Positions 44,511 to 55,660 are shown, numbered from the stretch's first letter. The stretch: 64,000 nt of DNA from Ceriagrion tenellum (GCA_963169105.1 OY720640.1:59211527-59275526), one strand, 5' to 3'. The notes: generated by a model from the letters alone, not told the origin. Numbers and translations: made by a program.

Positions 44511-44702
44511 AGTAAATTCCTCCCGGGTTTCCGTCCGGGTAAGGTAAGGTACTCCATATTCTTCTTTAGCGACGCATTGATGACAGATTTTTTTATCGTC
44601 ATCAGGTCCGTTGATGACGATGAAAGTCTTTATGGAAACGCCGGCAGAGAAGGAGATGAGCACCTTACCTTACTCGGACGGAAACCCAGGAATCTACTTT
44701 TT
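44511..44702. repeat. Foldback element with nested hairpin
   Basis: GGGTTTCCGTCCGGGTAAGG at about 44525-44544 is mirrored by CTTACCTTACTCGGACGGAA around 44665-44685; outer parts (GTAAATTCCTCCC and GGAATCTACTTTT) also pair. In the loop, TCGTCATCA and TTGATGACGA form a second hairpin. A direct phrase, CAGCTACGGGT, occurs just outside on both sides (about 44476 and 44772), which may be part of a larger unit. Confidence 0.7.
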
Positions 44703-45076
44703 AAACACTAGATTTTACTTCAAAACCGAAAATTTGATATTTATTCTTTACCCGAGAAAAATTTACTTCAGCTACGGGTCTTATTTGCCGAACAGACAGT
44801 GAGCCTCCCTGAGTTCCCTGTATTAGTTAGCGCCTATGAACACTTCTGATATAAAAATGGAAGCTGCGCATTTCTAACATCTTGTTCTCTCGAGTTAATT
44901 AGCAATCATTTTTGGGGCTCTTCAAGTAAATTTTTACAGCTACTTAAGTTTCCATATTGAATTCTCTTATGTATTTTGAAGAAAGACTTTAATTCTAAAA
45001 ATTTCTGTGATCATTTAATGTTGAGGGAATGAATGAATGAAAGTCAGTACATTTATAACTCATAATAGAAAACGAC

Positions 45077-45217
45077 GTACAGTTCCACTATGTTTTAATG
45101 CTGTCTACCGGTTTCGACGTCTATAGCGTCACTTTCAAAACAAACGGTTTGTCTTGAAAATGATGCTATAGAGACATCGAAACCGGTAGACAGTATTAAA
45201 ACATAGTGGAACTGTAC
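45077..45217. repeat. 141-bp near-perfect palindrome
   Basis: GTACAGTTCCACTATGTTTT at 45077 is mirrored at the right end (AAAACATAGTGGAACTGTAC, ending 45217). Arms of ~69 bases meet with almost no loop, with few mismatches (for example AATGCTG/AATACTG). They contain CTACCGGTTTCGACGTCTAT. It is similar in design to the foldbacks at 1.5 and 44.5 kb, and its high identity makes it the youngest-looking of the short ones. Confidence 0.85.
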
Positions 45218-46849
45218 ATCAATTTTATTATAAGTTACTCCTCCTCGTCGTTCCACAAGGAAACGCTACGATCTGTGGATTTGATCAGTACATTTATACC
45301 TACCAATTTGTTAATTATTATATGTAGTTGACAGTCTAGGGTGTAACTATATGGAAATTTTCGTAGTAACGGTTAATTGGAATGAAAGGAGAACTTGTTA
45401 CACAACAATTTTCACAGTATTGATTTGCATTTTATAGTTTCGTTTTTTCATGCGTACCTGATGATGTTTCTTTGCAGGTAAACGATGATCTCGGAAAGTG
45501 AAATCAACTGTGGAAAGTGTAATACCATTAATCCTCCTTTTATTCCTACATTCATCATTTGTTCAATTATTTGGCTATAGAATCAGTATTTTCTAGCCTT
45601 TTCATTATTATTTACCATTAATCTACGTATTTTTATTCAATTGAAATGCCCATTTTATTTTGGCATTTATCTTGGTAAAATCCTTCTATGAGTGACATTT
45701 TTGGTCGGCTGCTCTTGAGAAACTTCACAGCAATCTAAATTTGGAACTTATATTGGTGTCAATAAGGTACCCTGGATATTGCTGTGCGGTCGGCGAAAAT
45801 AATTCTTGACGACGATGTTTTTCCACTTGAGTTGATGCTTTCGAAAGGGATTAAAAATTGTGAGGCAGCAGAATCAAAAGTCGTTAATATGTCATGGCCA
45901 CGAGAGGTAAGGAATCCTGCCTAATCACGGCAACCCCCGTCCCTTTACCCTTTCACTGGAAATGCGCGAATGAAGTGAAACTATTTTAAGACTCCTCGAA
46001 GCGAGGGTTTTATCGCCAAAGTGTTTCACCTTTGCTGGTCACCCTCATCTTTTATAAGTCACGAATTCGAAGGCCAAGGCAGAAACCATTCAATTAGGAC
46101 ATTTTCCAGTGGTTTGCTAGATGCTGCCGCCATTAAATTTATCTACACGATGCGTTTATGCATGCGGACTCTCGGAAGCAATCTCTAACGGATAAGTTAG
46201 TAATTTACTTCCCGCAATCGCTTACCGTAATAATGGCAGCGTTTTTCTCTGATTTTTCTCGTGGTGCCGGAGAAATTTATCGCCTTGTCATCGCACGGAT
46301 TGTTATCCGTACTGACGTAAAGGATTGAGCTGAGAAAATTACGGTATCTGCTAGTTGTCGCCATCTTGAAAGATCCGAGAAGCTCTTCAATATTTTTAAA
46401 CCCCGCGCAGGACTTTCCTCATTGTTTCATTTCGCCGCGATAACCCTCCTATTTTATTCGTCACTTTCCCTTCACCATCATCCCTCATCAAACCGTAATT
46501 TTATTTCATCATCTCTAGACAAGTTTTTCATCATACTATACGCCCAAAGCCGCATAAAGTTTTAATACCTCGGAATTAACGGTATTAAATAGCCATTCGC
46601 ACTTCGTAGTCCACGGAGGCTCATTTCTGCGATACTCAAGAACTCCCTTGCTGATTTCTTTTTAAGTGGTAGGTGAATTATTTATGATGAATAGTTCACG
46701 CGCGTCATATTTTCTTTCCTGTACGTAAGGAGACTATGTTACCCCGTGTAGCGATATTTAATGGTTGAAATTTTGTATACCCAGGTCTAATTACTATAAG
46801 TTTTTCGCAAAAGTACACGCGGCTTTAGATTTGCATTTAGAGCAGCATA
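45218..46849. other. Unassigned 1.6 kb
   Basis: No coding or repeat structure was recognised. Confidence 0.45.
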
Positions 46850-47490
46850 AGGTGCAAAAGAGAGATGCTGAATTTAGAAGTGACCGTGAGAAGAGAGAAA
46901 TTAGAGCAAAAGGATTATTTCACTTATCTCGGAAGTACCATCACGTGGGACGGAATAAGTACAACGGTCATCAAGAGGAGAATACCCCAAGCTAAGAAGG
47001 CTTTCATGGGAAAGAGAAAACTGTTGTGCTCAAAGAAGATAGCACTACATGCCAGGAATCAGTTCGTGAAAAGATTCGTGTGGAGTGTGGCACTCTACAG
47101 ATCGGAAGCATGGACCATTGGAAAAGATGGCTAGAAAAGAATCCTTCGAAACCTGGTGCTGGAGGAGGCTGCTTAAGATAAAATAGAGGGACACAATAAG
47201 AGATGATGAAGTGTACAGAAACGTGGAAAAGGAGAGGACCATGTGGAACGCCATACAGAAAAGAAGAACAAGGTGGATTGGACACACTTTGAGACACAAT
47301 GGGTTTGTAAAGAGCATAACTGAAGGCAAAATAGAGGGAAAAGTCACCAGAGGAAGACTCAGGAATAAGTTCATGGACCAAATAGAGAGGAAAGTATATA
47401 GGGAAAGATACCATGATATAAGGAAGATAGCCTTAGATAGGGAAGGGTGGAGGGCTGCTGTCAACCAATCTTAAGATTGAACGACCAGTG
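46850..47490 (+). mobile_element. LINE-A 3' end, best-preserved copy
   Basis: An open block (46865-47134) encodes REKLEQKDYFTYLGSTITWD and KKAFMGKRKLLCSKKIALHA, and ends VWSVALYRSEAWTIGKDG before a TAG. A 5-base deletion, by comparison with the 8.8 kb copy, then shifts the frame. A second open block (47211-47474) encodes EKERTMWNAIQKRRTRWIGH, TLRHNGFVKSI, GKIEGKVTRGRLRNKFMDQI and DREGWRAAVNQS, the C-terminus. The 3' terminus is AACCAATCTTAAGATTGAAC followed by GACCAGTGAG. Few lesions suggest that this is one of the younger copies, though only the last ~200 codons remain. Confidence 0.92.
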
Positions 47491-48301
47491 AGAAAATATG
47501 TAATTGACGCTAGGCAGAATTATACGTGATTTTTACGATCATTGTATCAAGTTATTCTTAAACTTTGCATTGAAGAACATGCATAAATAATTTTCAGGAA
47601 TTTTTTTCTGGTAGAGTAAATCCAAGAATGGAAAAATTCAGACATTGCTGGTAGTTTTAGTCTTTGTATATATTTTACCTAACCTCTTTACTTAATACTT
47701 AAGAGTTGTATTCCATTATTTAATGTGTCCCTGAAAATTTTATCCGTTTATTGAATGAAATAAGCTCGTAATGATGCTTCAATTCGGAGCTTATTCCAGC
47801 TCAGAGGCATTCCGCTACTTTTTCTTGATTTCCCGGCTAAGTTTGTGAATCCAGAAAAGTTAAACTATTCGCTCAATTTCGGTTAAAGGAACTGAGTATT
47901 TGTCGTTTTTGGTTTGATGTTTGTTTGGTTTTTCATCAACAAATTTAGTGATGATTTGGCTCTCTCAACATTGCATAAACAGGAAACATGACTTTCCGGT
48001 TTTCTTTGACATTTAAGTGCGACGTTTTCTCCTGAATAATGTCCTGTGCTTCACTGCTCAGGCTGAGAGACGTTTGTGTTTTGCTCTGAAGTATTACTCG
48101 AAGATGAAGATTGAAATTTTGTGAGTGGGAAGAAATTGACGATGGAGATTATTCCATGATTAATTTTTTAGAAGATTTGAAGCCTTAAAAAGAACGAATC
48201 ATTATCCATTTATACCGAATTGGCTTACAATGCAACAATTTGGTCCGCGTCAGCTTTCTCTCTTAAAGAGGTCGAAAGGGTGCTCTTTCCCTATAAACTC
48301 G
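47491..48301. other. Unassigned
   Basis: AT-rich, with no recognisable feature. Confidence 0.45.
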
Positions 48302-48380
48302 GAATAACCTACTGGATTAGGCAGGTTCAAATGTAAGATAGTGAAATTCCTCAAGGTTTCCGCACACATAGCTTCTATCT
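48302..48380 (-). mobile_element. LINE-C 3' tail scrap
   Basis: ATAACCTACTGGATTAGGCA, GGTTCAAATGTAAGATAGTG, AAATTCCTCAAGGTTTCCGC and ACACATAGCTTCTATC follow the LINE-C tail (TATTCTACCGGGTTAGGTAG and onward) with about 70-75% identity. It is short and old. Confidence 0.5.
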
Positions 48381-48540
48381 TCTTACTATGTGGTCTACTA
48401 CTCATACTATGGCCTGTGACCCTCTGGTGAGTCGTGGAACGACCGGTCAGGTCAAGAATATAAAAATATAATTCTGCCTGCGTATAAAATATCAGTAAAA
48501 GAGTGTGATTCAGTGAAGGGAGTATTCATAGCGAACCCGT

Positions 48541-48945
48541 ATCTACATCTACATACTACCATGCGAGCCGCCGCATGGACGTGTGGTAGGGTGTGTTAGG
48601 ACACGAGTCGTGTAAAGACGTAAGGGATAAGGTTTTGGGAGGTGAAATAGTGACGTGTATTACGGGAGTGTATTGAGTAGAGCTCAACTCTTACTCTGGT
48701 CGCTTATTGTGCGCGTAAAGAATGAGTTTTTGTACCTATCTGTTCGACGATGAACCTCTCTTATTTCATCGCTTCTGTCACAACTAGAGATGTAGTGAGG
48801 CGTCGTGATAATATTCTTTGTGTCGCTCTGAAACATACCAGTTCTGAATTTTGTCAAGCGAGCTATGCCTAGTGTGTAGCCTCCGAGTCTCTAGGTGCTC
48901 CCACTTTAATCCCTCTAAAAGTTGTGAAGCACTACTTTAAATAAA
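48541..48945 (-). mobile_element. LINE-J 3' end
   Basis: It starts ATCTACATCTACATACTACC, then GCGAGCCGCCGCATGGACGT, GGACACGAGTCGTGTAAAGA, GGTCGCTTATTGTGCGCGTA and CTGTTCGACGATGAACCTCT; it ends after TCCCTCTAAAAGTTGTGAAG at about 48945. Reversed, its last part encodes the segment after LEGLGWEP (remnants only). The simple TAGATG-type tail marks the 3' end. Confidence 0.85.
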
Positions 48946-49204
48946 ATAACCGTAAAATACGTATGATATGTACGTGAAAAAATTGTGTTTTATGGTACAT
49001 TTATTGGCTTGATAAATACACTAGAGCAGTTACTTAAATATATAATGAGTCACAAAAAGATTTTTCAAACAATATTCTGTTAGATCGGGAAAAAAATACT
49101 GTTAACCTTTACAAGAAGTTTGGAAGATGGGTGCCAAGACAATAAAGTTTGGCGACCGCTGCCTTAACAATTTTACTTTCGCAATTAATGTGTCACACTT
49201 CTCA

Positions 49205-49440
49205 TCTTGGGGACCATCAATAAGTCCTATTCCCTTTTCCCTCTTTACCGCATACCCAACATCCTCTCATCTATGACGGCCTTCAGATTTACTATATAAC
49301 CTGTTTCAAACACTTAATCTACCTCCTCCAAATCGTCCTCTCCTCACGCTTCATAACAGGCTGTTCCGCGTTCGTCTTACCAAGTGTCCACCGCACCTTC
49401 TCGATCCTCCTACTCACTCACATCTCAAGTGTCTGGAAAT
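49205..49440 (-). mobile_element. LINE-C fragment, diverged
   Basis: CAACATCCTCTCATCTATGA, CGGCCTTCAGATTTACTATA and CCGCACCTTCTCGATCCTCC correspond in order to the LINE-C segment at 60.6-60.75 kb. ACTCACATCTCAAGTGTCTG ends it, where other copies have CCCACATCTCAAATGC. Many substitutions. Confidence 0.6.
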
Positions 49441-50319
49441 TTTTTTCTTCCTTTTTTCCGGAGTATCTAAGCTAAGCAACTCTATATGGAAGGCATTGTC
49501 ATAAATCCATCTAAAAATTCATTGCAGTTCATTAATCTTGGGGGCCATAAAAATATCCCAATTTTTATGTTATTCTACTTAAGAATTTTGATAAATTTTT
49601 CACAGAAAAGATTATGCCGTGTTTATCTATTTTTATTGACAAAAATCATCTTTTATTCTTTAAACACAAGATCTGGTCAGAAACCGTATGGATACCTGCT
49701 CCACTGGCATCGTTTATTTCTCAGATGAGAAGAATTATGCAATCTGTCCCGATGTTTCTTTGAAAAGGTCTGGGAAGGGAAAGTCCTAGTCCGCTATAAG
49801 AGAGTGAATAAATAAAATGAAAGATTAATTATGCCCTTTATTTATGACGGACAAACGGAGGAGAGCAGTGCTTCTTGTTAAGTGTATTCCATGAAAGGTG
49901 CACAATTTTCAAGTGGTCTTATGCGCTTCCAAAAGCTGAAAATAAAAGAAGGCTGACAGTCGAGGCTTTATATGAATAACAAAGATTACTGGCCTGACAC
50001 AGTTAACTGATGACGCAGCGATATTGCCGGTGAAGGACTACGAAATTTTAAGATGATGCTGGTTCGATGAAAGCTTAAAGGAGAGCCTCAGCCCCAACGT
50101 AGGTGGTAAGAAAGTGTCAGCGTTCATATAATCACTAGGCCATGATCTCGTATGTGAAAATACCTGCCGTAAGAATGAAGCTGACGGTATAGGATACGTC
50201 AAAAACCAAAGGGAACTATCATCGTGTGAACACATACGAGAGTATGAGAACCAGGAATAAATGGTTAATACAGCAAAAACGCCTTGAATTATTTCCTTTA
50301 AAATCCGACCTCATAATCA
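49441..50319. other. Unassigned
   Basis: No gene or repeat arms recognised; open frames of 65-80 codons lack motifs. Confidence 0.45.
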
Positions 50320-50595
50320 TCAGTCAACAATCCTGAGATTGGTTTGACGCAGCCCTCCACTCAATTCTCTTATCAGCTAATCTCTTCGTATTTACGCATT
50401 TTTTCTCTTTCATACCTTTCATCACTTGTTCTAGGTATCTCATGCGAGGCCTTCCTCTTCCATTCTTCCCGTTGACCTGTCCCTCGACGAGTGTCTTCAT
50501 CAGGCCATCATGTGCCATGATGTGGCCGATTAAGTTGTCCCGTCTTTTTCTCAGGGTTTTCAGAAGACTTCTCTTTCCTCCCACTCTTCTGAGGA
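50320..50595 (-). mobile_element. LINE-B C-terminal fragment (third LINE type)
   Basis: The minus strand carries an uninterrupted frame (50324-50584) encoding KRSLLKTLRKRRDNLIGHIM, AHDGLMKTLVEGQVNGKNGR, GRPRMRYLEQVMKG, TKRLADKRIEWRAASNQS and a stop. It is the C-terminus of a LINE reverse transcriptase, related to LINE-A (shared RRDNLIGH/RRTRWIGH and WRAA.NQS) but a different family. It is open over its whole short length, so it is not badly decayed, yet it has no catalytic domain. Confidence 0.85.
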
Positions 50596-51299
50596 CAAAA
50601 GCTTTGGTAGAGTAGGCTAATAAGAATGAAAGTTAGAGCATAGAATTTAATTCTTCAGCTAGCGAGAAAAAGGGACCTTAAAGAGTATGTATCGAAATAT
50701 CGAGGTATATTGTGAAAGGGATAGATATTTTTTGACGTTGTTTCCGGTTAAAGCGTCTGTCACCCCTAAGTGAAAAACATTTTAAGCGCCGTGTTGTAAT
50801 TAAAATAAGACCTATAATTTTTTTTCTTCTGGTTCGTAGAGCAATTTAAAACCTATGTGCCTCTTTACTGAAAATGCCCGCCAAGATTCCCTTCTCATAG
50901 AATAAAATTATCTCAGCGCTGTGTATCACAGCCAGGCGTACCTAAAACTGCATTAGTTGAATTAATACATTCCGGTTGTAAACCAAGGTAGTGGTTCCGT
51001 GGTTTTTCTAGAGATCCATTAAAACCTACGTTTTATTTAATGTTTCGTTAAGCTGTGAATTATTTCTATCGCATTTCTCGCATTTAATCTCAGCTAGCTT
51101 AAAAAAAATTGATTGCCGAATTGCCTATTTTTCGTAATTCTCAGAAATTCCTATATATTTACTTTTCCGGTTCCGTCATTTCGAGAAGTCCAATTTAGAA
51201 TACATACCATACGCATCCTCATTAAAGATTAAATGGTACTGAGTACTTCAATGTTATAATAAGGCTTTTAAATTATTGCTTAGCATTAGGAATAACTCT
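50596..51299. other. Unassigned
   Basis: No recognisable feature. Confidence 0.45.
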
Positions 51300-51415
51300 C
51301 TCTCATTGGTCGTTCAATCCTAAGATCGCTTGACTGCAGCCCTCCACCCTTCCCTATCTAATGCTAGTTCCCTTACCTCCTGGTATATCTTCCTGTGTAC
51401 TTTCCTCTTTATAGG
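51300..51415 (-). mobile_element. LINE-A terminal scrap
   Basis: CATTGGTCGTTCAATCCTAA, GACTGCAGCCCTCCACCCTT, CCTATCTAATGCTAGTTCCC and GTATATCTTCCTGTGTACTT form the last ~110 bases of LINE-A with high identity. The 5' cut falls after CCTCTTTATAGG. Confidence 0.85.
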
Positions 51416-51644
51416 AATGACTAGGCTAATTTAATGATACCTGTTTAAGATCATTTATAGATATTGAACATCAATTAAACTCACACCCAGCGTAATAAAA
51501 TGGTACATGATAGAAAACTTCGTACTGCCCTCTAAATAATTTTTAATGTTACTAAGTGATTCAATATCTCTGCGTCATCATCAGGTACAATGTCCGGCGA
51601 AAGAACTTGCGGAATTTGATCGGAACAGGATTCAACATGAATAG

Positions 51645-51910
51645 GTGTTTAAAATGTGGGTGCGGAGCAGAATGTGGATAAGGTGCGATGGACGGAGAGG
51701 TGGACGCACGAGGAAGTGCTCAGTGTGGCGGGTGAGGAGAGCAAATCCTTGAGTAAATTCAGAGAAGGTAGGATAGCTGGTTGAAACAGGTGATGAAGTG
51801 CGAGAGTACGCTGAAGACTTTCCTTGAGGGCAGGATGTCTGACTAGTGTGGTTAGGGGAGAGAGTGAATACGGTTTATGGACGGGACGAAGAGAGGTAGA
51901 ACGTATACTG
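51645..51910 (+). mobile_element. LINE-C fragment, plus strand
   Basis: The plus strand shows FKMWVRSRMWIR-like, RWTHEEVLSVAGEE, RMSD and TEYGLWTGRREVERILS-like remnants in several frames, matching the LINE-C C-terminal segment (KMWVWCRMEKMRW, NEELLEMVGEER and downstream). It ends at GAAGAATGATATCTAC, where the LINE-J 3' end begins; the two are abutting fossils on opposite strands. Confidence 0.65.
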
Positions 51911-51919
51911 AGTTGAAGA

Positions 51920-53130
51920 ATGATATCTACTTGTACATACTACCCTGCGAGCCGCCACATTGGCGTGTGGCAGGGAGGACTCCAGCCATGCAAAGGTGTA
52001 AGGGATAAGGTTTTTGGAGGTAAAATTGTGAAGTAAATTATGGGAGTGTATTGAGTGGAGCTTAGTTTTTATTATGGTCACTTATTATGCAAGGACAGAA
52101 AACATTTTTGCATTTATTCCTTCGGCTATGTATCTCTCTCATTTTATCGCTTCCAACGGGCAGAGAAATATATTATGGCGTCAATGTGATATTCTGTGGG
52201 TCGCTATGAAACTCACCCGTTCTGAATTTCTCAAGAAAATTAAGCCTAACGTGTAGCCTCTGAGTCCCTATGGGCTCCCACTTAATCACTTTAAATTTGC
52301 GATACACTATATGTTCGCTCGTAGCAGTTTTTAACGAAGCGTACAGCTTTTCTTTGTATTTTATTATTTTTTTTGGTTAAATATTTATGGCTAGGGCCCT
52401 AAATGCTCGCGGCGTATTCGAGATGTGGCCTAACCAGAGCGAAGTAGCATTTTCTTTGACTTTTTCAACCGAGGACCTTCCTATTATAAGCTTATAAAAA
52501 CCTAGTTTCTTTAATGCTGTGCCGCATATCTTTCGTATATGTGTTTCCCCACGATATATCAGAAATTAAGGTAATTCCAAGATAGAAGTGAACTGGGGTG
52601 CATTTGCTAAAATTAAATTCTAGCCCCCACTTCTGGCACCACGAATGTACGTTTTTAAGGCCCGATGACAGAACTTCACTGTCCGCGTCTTCGCTTATTT
52701 CACGGTTGATAACTGTATCGTCTGCAAATAATCTTAATTTACTGATAACTGGAGAACTAGGGCATTAATATAAATAATGAATAAAAGAGGGCCTATCACC
52801 CTTCCTTGAAGAAAACCGGATGTGACTCCGACCATATCAGAGCTAAAACCATCAATTTTTGTTTTCGATGTCTGAGAAAGTCCCTTATCCAATTTCCTGT
52901 ATTTTTATTAACTCCGCATGATTGCAATTTATAAATGAGTTTTTTGTGAGGAACTTTGTCAAAGGCTCTCTTGTAATGAAGAAATATCGCGTCAACCCGT
53001 TTTTTCGATTCACTTGAGTTTAGGATATCTTGAAGGAAGACCGCAAGCTGTGTTTCGCAGGATCTGCCCTTATGAAAGTCATGTTGAGTGATGACTTCCG
53101 TAAGTATATCTTTTGTATATGTGTTTCCCC
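51920..53130 (-). mobile_element. LINE-J, longest copy, with part of the catalytic palm
   Basis: Read on the minus strand from 53130: LTEVITQHDFHKGRSCETQL, AVFLQDILNSSESKKR, VDAIFLHYKRAFDKVPHKKL, IYKLQSCGV and WIRDFLRHRKQKLMV (reverse transcriptase palm start); QGRVIGPLLF in another frame after a frameshift; RLFADDTVI with the catalytic FADD at 52717-52728; VHSWCQKWGLEFN; WGNTYTKDM; then RPHLEYAAS and the C-terminal part. The first palm motif reads FLHYKRAFD where related LINEs usually have an Asp before the (S/K)-K-A-F-D, so that aspartate appears changed to His. The 3' end is near 51925 with TACATACTACCCTGCGAGCC. Inactive. Confidence 0.9.
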
Positions 53131-53230
53131 ACTGCACTTTCCCCACTCCACTGTGATGCATTTAATAAGATTTACATCCAGCTCCCACTCCTGAGACTAC
53201 GAATGAACCAATTGTTGAACTTCTGACACC
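53105..53230 (-). mobile_element. Duplicated internal LINE-J piece fused 5' of the main copy
   Basis: TATGTGTTTCCCCACTG at about 53117-53133 repeats TATGTGTTTCCCCACGATAT at 52538-52557. Beyond it, GTGATGCATTTAATAAGATT, TACATCCAGCTCCCACTCCT and GACTACGAATGAACCAATTG correspond to the main copy's 52596-52655 region. Reading 5' to 3', a downstream LINE-J segment (...WGNTYTKDI) is joined in frame to an upstream segment (LTEVITQHDF...). The open frame 52796-53161 crosses this join. Confidence 0.7.
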
Positions 53231-53579
53231 AAGTGTATGGAAAGAATGAGCTTCGGCTACAAAGTATTAGTATCGATCTTCTAACTTTCATCTTAAACTT
53301 TCTTAACAGGCTGGTTACTTAAAGTTATGATGCACAAAATGCGGAGGGGAGGGATGAAAGGAGAGGTGGTCCTGGAATAAAGGAAGTTGAGTTACTGGTG
53401 AGAGAGGGAGTGGTGGGAATGCTTTTTTAAAAGAGAGGAAGTTGGTGGGAAACCATTCCCCATTATCTTTAGCTCTTCCGATACCAGCTTACACACCCTT
53501 TTTGCCTAGAATCTCTCCTTTTCCCCTTCCCTGTCCAATTGGTGTGTGAATTTTATGAAATCTTAGGAACTACCTGATC
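53231..53579. other. Unassigned, purine-rich patch
   Basis: From 53340 to 53460 the plus strand is purine-rich with GGAG repeats. No gene or repeat recognised. Confidence 0.4.
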
Positions 53580-53920
53580 AGCATCTACATCTACCAAATA
53601 CCCTTCTAACCACCACATGCAAGAGCTATATTATGCCGGATATTGCTCGCGTGGTAATTAGCTAGTAATGATGTTAAGATATTTAGCACAAGTGAAAAAA
53701 TTAATTTACCTAGTTAGGGTCAAATTACCCTTGAACTGATGTATCGCAACGATATGGTCCCTTATTATACGTGGAAAAAATGACATTTAAAGCTATTGGT
53801 TCGGCAGTCTGTTTCCTCAATCTTATACTTTTGATCTTTTTTACCATAATAGTTTGACTCTAGTAAACTATGTTGAACGTCTGGCAAAAAATAAACTACA
53901 TCAAACTTTCGTAAAAGATT
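53580..53920 (-). mobile_element. LINE-K 3' end (jockey/CR1-like)
   Basis: Starts AGCATCTACATCTACCAAAT, then GCTATATTATGCCGGATATT, TGATGTATCGCAACGATATG, GGAAAAAATGACATTTAAAG and AACTATGTTGAACGTCTGGC. The same sequence occurs at 58080-58370, where it continues into a coding segment, so this is the 3' untranslated end of the same family. It is cut near 53920. Confidence 0.75.
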
Positions 53921-54577
53921 TAACTTCATTGATATTAATTTAGATTTCTGATATAGAAGCCAAGACGTTAAAACGCGTAATACTATAATATGATTTCACA
54001 GGACGGTACGAAGTGACTATTTAATGCGTTCGTCGACATGCCGTGGCTCCAAATCTCATCCAACATCGTTGGATCCGAGTAAATTGTAGTTTGATGGAAA
54101 GAATATGGCCGACGAGTTCATTGCTCAACCTTCTTGAAGCAATTTCTCCAAAACTCGGGGAATGCTTTGCGCAACGTTCGGTTGGATTAAATTTGGAGTC
54201 CCACTGATCATTATGGAAATATAAAAAGACTTATTGGGACGTATCTATGTATAAATATAGGTATAAAATTAGTGGTATTAAACCAAATAACATTGCGTTA
54301 AATATTATTAGCGTAAATAGCATTTTTTAAATCTTCATTTTTGAACTTAAAGAATTCTTCAAAGTCTCTTGGCAAAAAGACAAGAGAGACATTAATTATG
54401 TTTTTCAGAATGCCTTAGTCATCATAAACAGTTGTCTATCGAAATATTGGCAAGCTGCACCTTTCCACTGCACACTATTTTCAGGTCGGTGATGTATTCG
54501 TTCGTCACTCCTTACTTAATCAATCTTTACCATGTATATAGCATATTCCAATAAACGGACAAAATATGAAATTGTTA
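53921..54577. other. Unassigned
   Basis: No recognisable feature. Confidence 0.45.
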
Positions 54578-54850
54578 AAGGTACAGAAGAGTAGAAGGGA
54601 AGGGACCATATGGAATACTAAAGAGGATAGAAGAACAAGATGGATTGGACACTCCCTGAGACAATGAGTTTGTGAAGAACATAATTGAAGGCAAAATAGA
54701 AGGAAAAGTCCCCAGAGGAAGACCCAGGATTAAGTCTATGGACCAAATAAATAGGAGAGTACATAGGAAGAGAAACCAGGAGGTAAGGGAACAGGCATTA
54801 GTTAGGGAATGGTGGAGGGTGTAGTCAACCAGTCTTAGCATTAAACAACC
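54578..54850 (+). mobile_element. LINE-A 3' end
   Basis: GGGACCATATGGAATACTAA (equivalent to the RTMWNT segment), AAGATGGATTGGACACTCCC (RWIGHSL), AAGTCCCCAGAGGAAGACCC (VPRGRP) and GGGAATGGTGGAGGGTGTAG (the WRA terminus) run in order to the end CAACCAGTCTTAGCATTAAA. Small indels break the frame. The long minus-strand open frame (54575-55057) overlapping this is a shadow plus unassigned sequence. Confidence 0.88.
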
Positions 54851-55289
54851 AATGAATGAGCCTAGGACTGACACGGTGAAGATTTTATAAGCGAAACTCT
54901 CTGTGCGCATTATTTCTTTGTGGGCCAAAGTTGTACGAACTGAATAATTCTCTCTTTGGATGTCATTACAGCTTGCTCCAATTAAAACTGATTGTTTTGG
55001 GACATCGCGTGAGTTTGGGACCACCTTAAATCTATCGCAAGGGTTAATTATCCGCACGAATCGTGTACCTCAATCCCAACCACTTTCGCCTTTTGCTGCG
55101 TCCGAAAGAGCAGGAAAACTTTTTTTTGCTCAAGAGAATTTGGTGAGACCCCTCTTTCCTCTTCCGACCCATGGGTTCAAGTGTAAGGCTATGAGAATGT
55201 TAATTTCCCACGATTTGGCTTAACCGATGTCCCACTGTCGAATTTACTGGCGAAAAATTTGGACAAACGGGTTTTAATGTTTTCTGATA
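54851..55289. other. Unassigned
   Basis: A plus-strand frame (54960-55223) and the opposite strand are both open. The plus frame has even amino-acid use but no known motif and no splice support. Confidence 0.35.
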
Positions 55290-55660
55290 TTTTTGCCAGG
55301 GTGATATTCTCTGTGTCACTTTGAAACCCACCCGTTTTCAAATTCTCAAGCAAGCTAAGCGTGATGTGCAGTCTTTGGGTCTCAAGCGGCTTCCACCTCA
55401 ATCTCTTTGAAAGCAGTGAAACACTATATGTACGCTCGGAACCGTTTTAAACGAAGCTTGCATATTTCCTTGTATTTTATTAAGTTTTTTGTTACAAATT
55501 TCTGTCCAGGGTCACAAATACTAGCGGCGTATTTGAGGTGGAGCCCAGCTAGAGTGAAGTAGCTCCTCTTTTTTACTTTTTCATCCGAGAACTTTTCTTT
55601 TATATGTTTAACTAAACCTAGATTCTTTAATGATGTGCCGAATATTTTTTGTACGTATAA
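55290..55660 (-). mobile_element. LINE-J fragment (lacking the 3' terminus)
   Basis: Reversed, 55189-55401 is open and encodes RWKPLETQRLHITLSLLENL, KTGGFQSDTENITL, the same segment as WEPFGTRRLHARLSLLKKF in the 10.5 kb copy. Before it come remnants of the RPHLEYAA and RKAARFVK region (GGCGTATTTGAGGTGGAGCC, CGAAGCTTGCATATTTCCTT). It stops at about 55290, short of the family's 3' end, and unassigned sequence follows in that frame. Confidence 0.82.

Noticed and set aside
47004..47464. 136- and 139-codon minus-strand frames
   Set aside because: Antisense of the LINE-A reverse transcriptase domain; the plus strand carries the recognisable motifs.
54575..55057. 160-codon minus-strand frame, the longest in the window
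   Set aside because: Its last ~90 codons are antisense to a LINE-A copy and the remainder has no motif, so it is a chance join.
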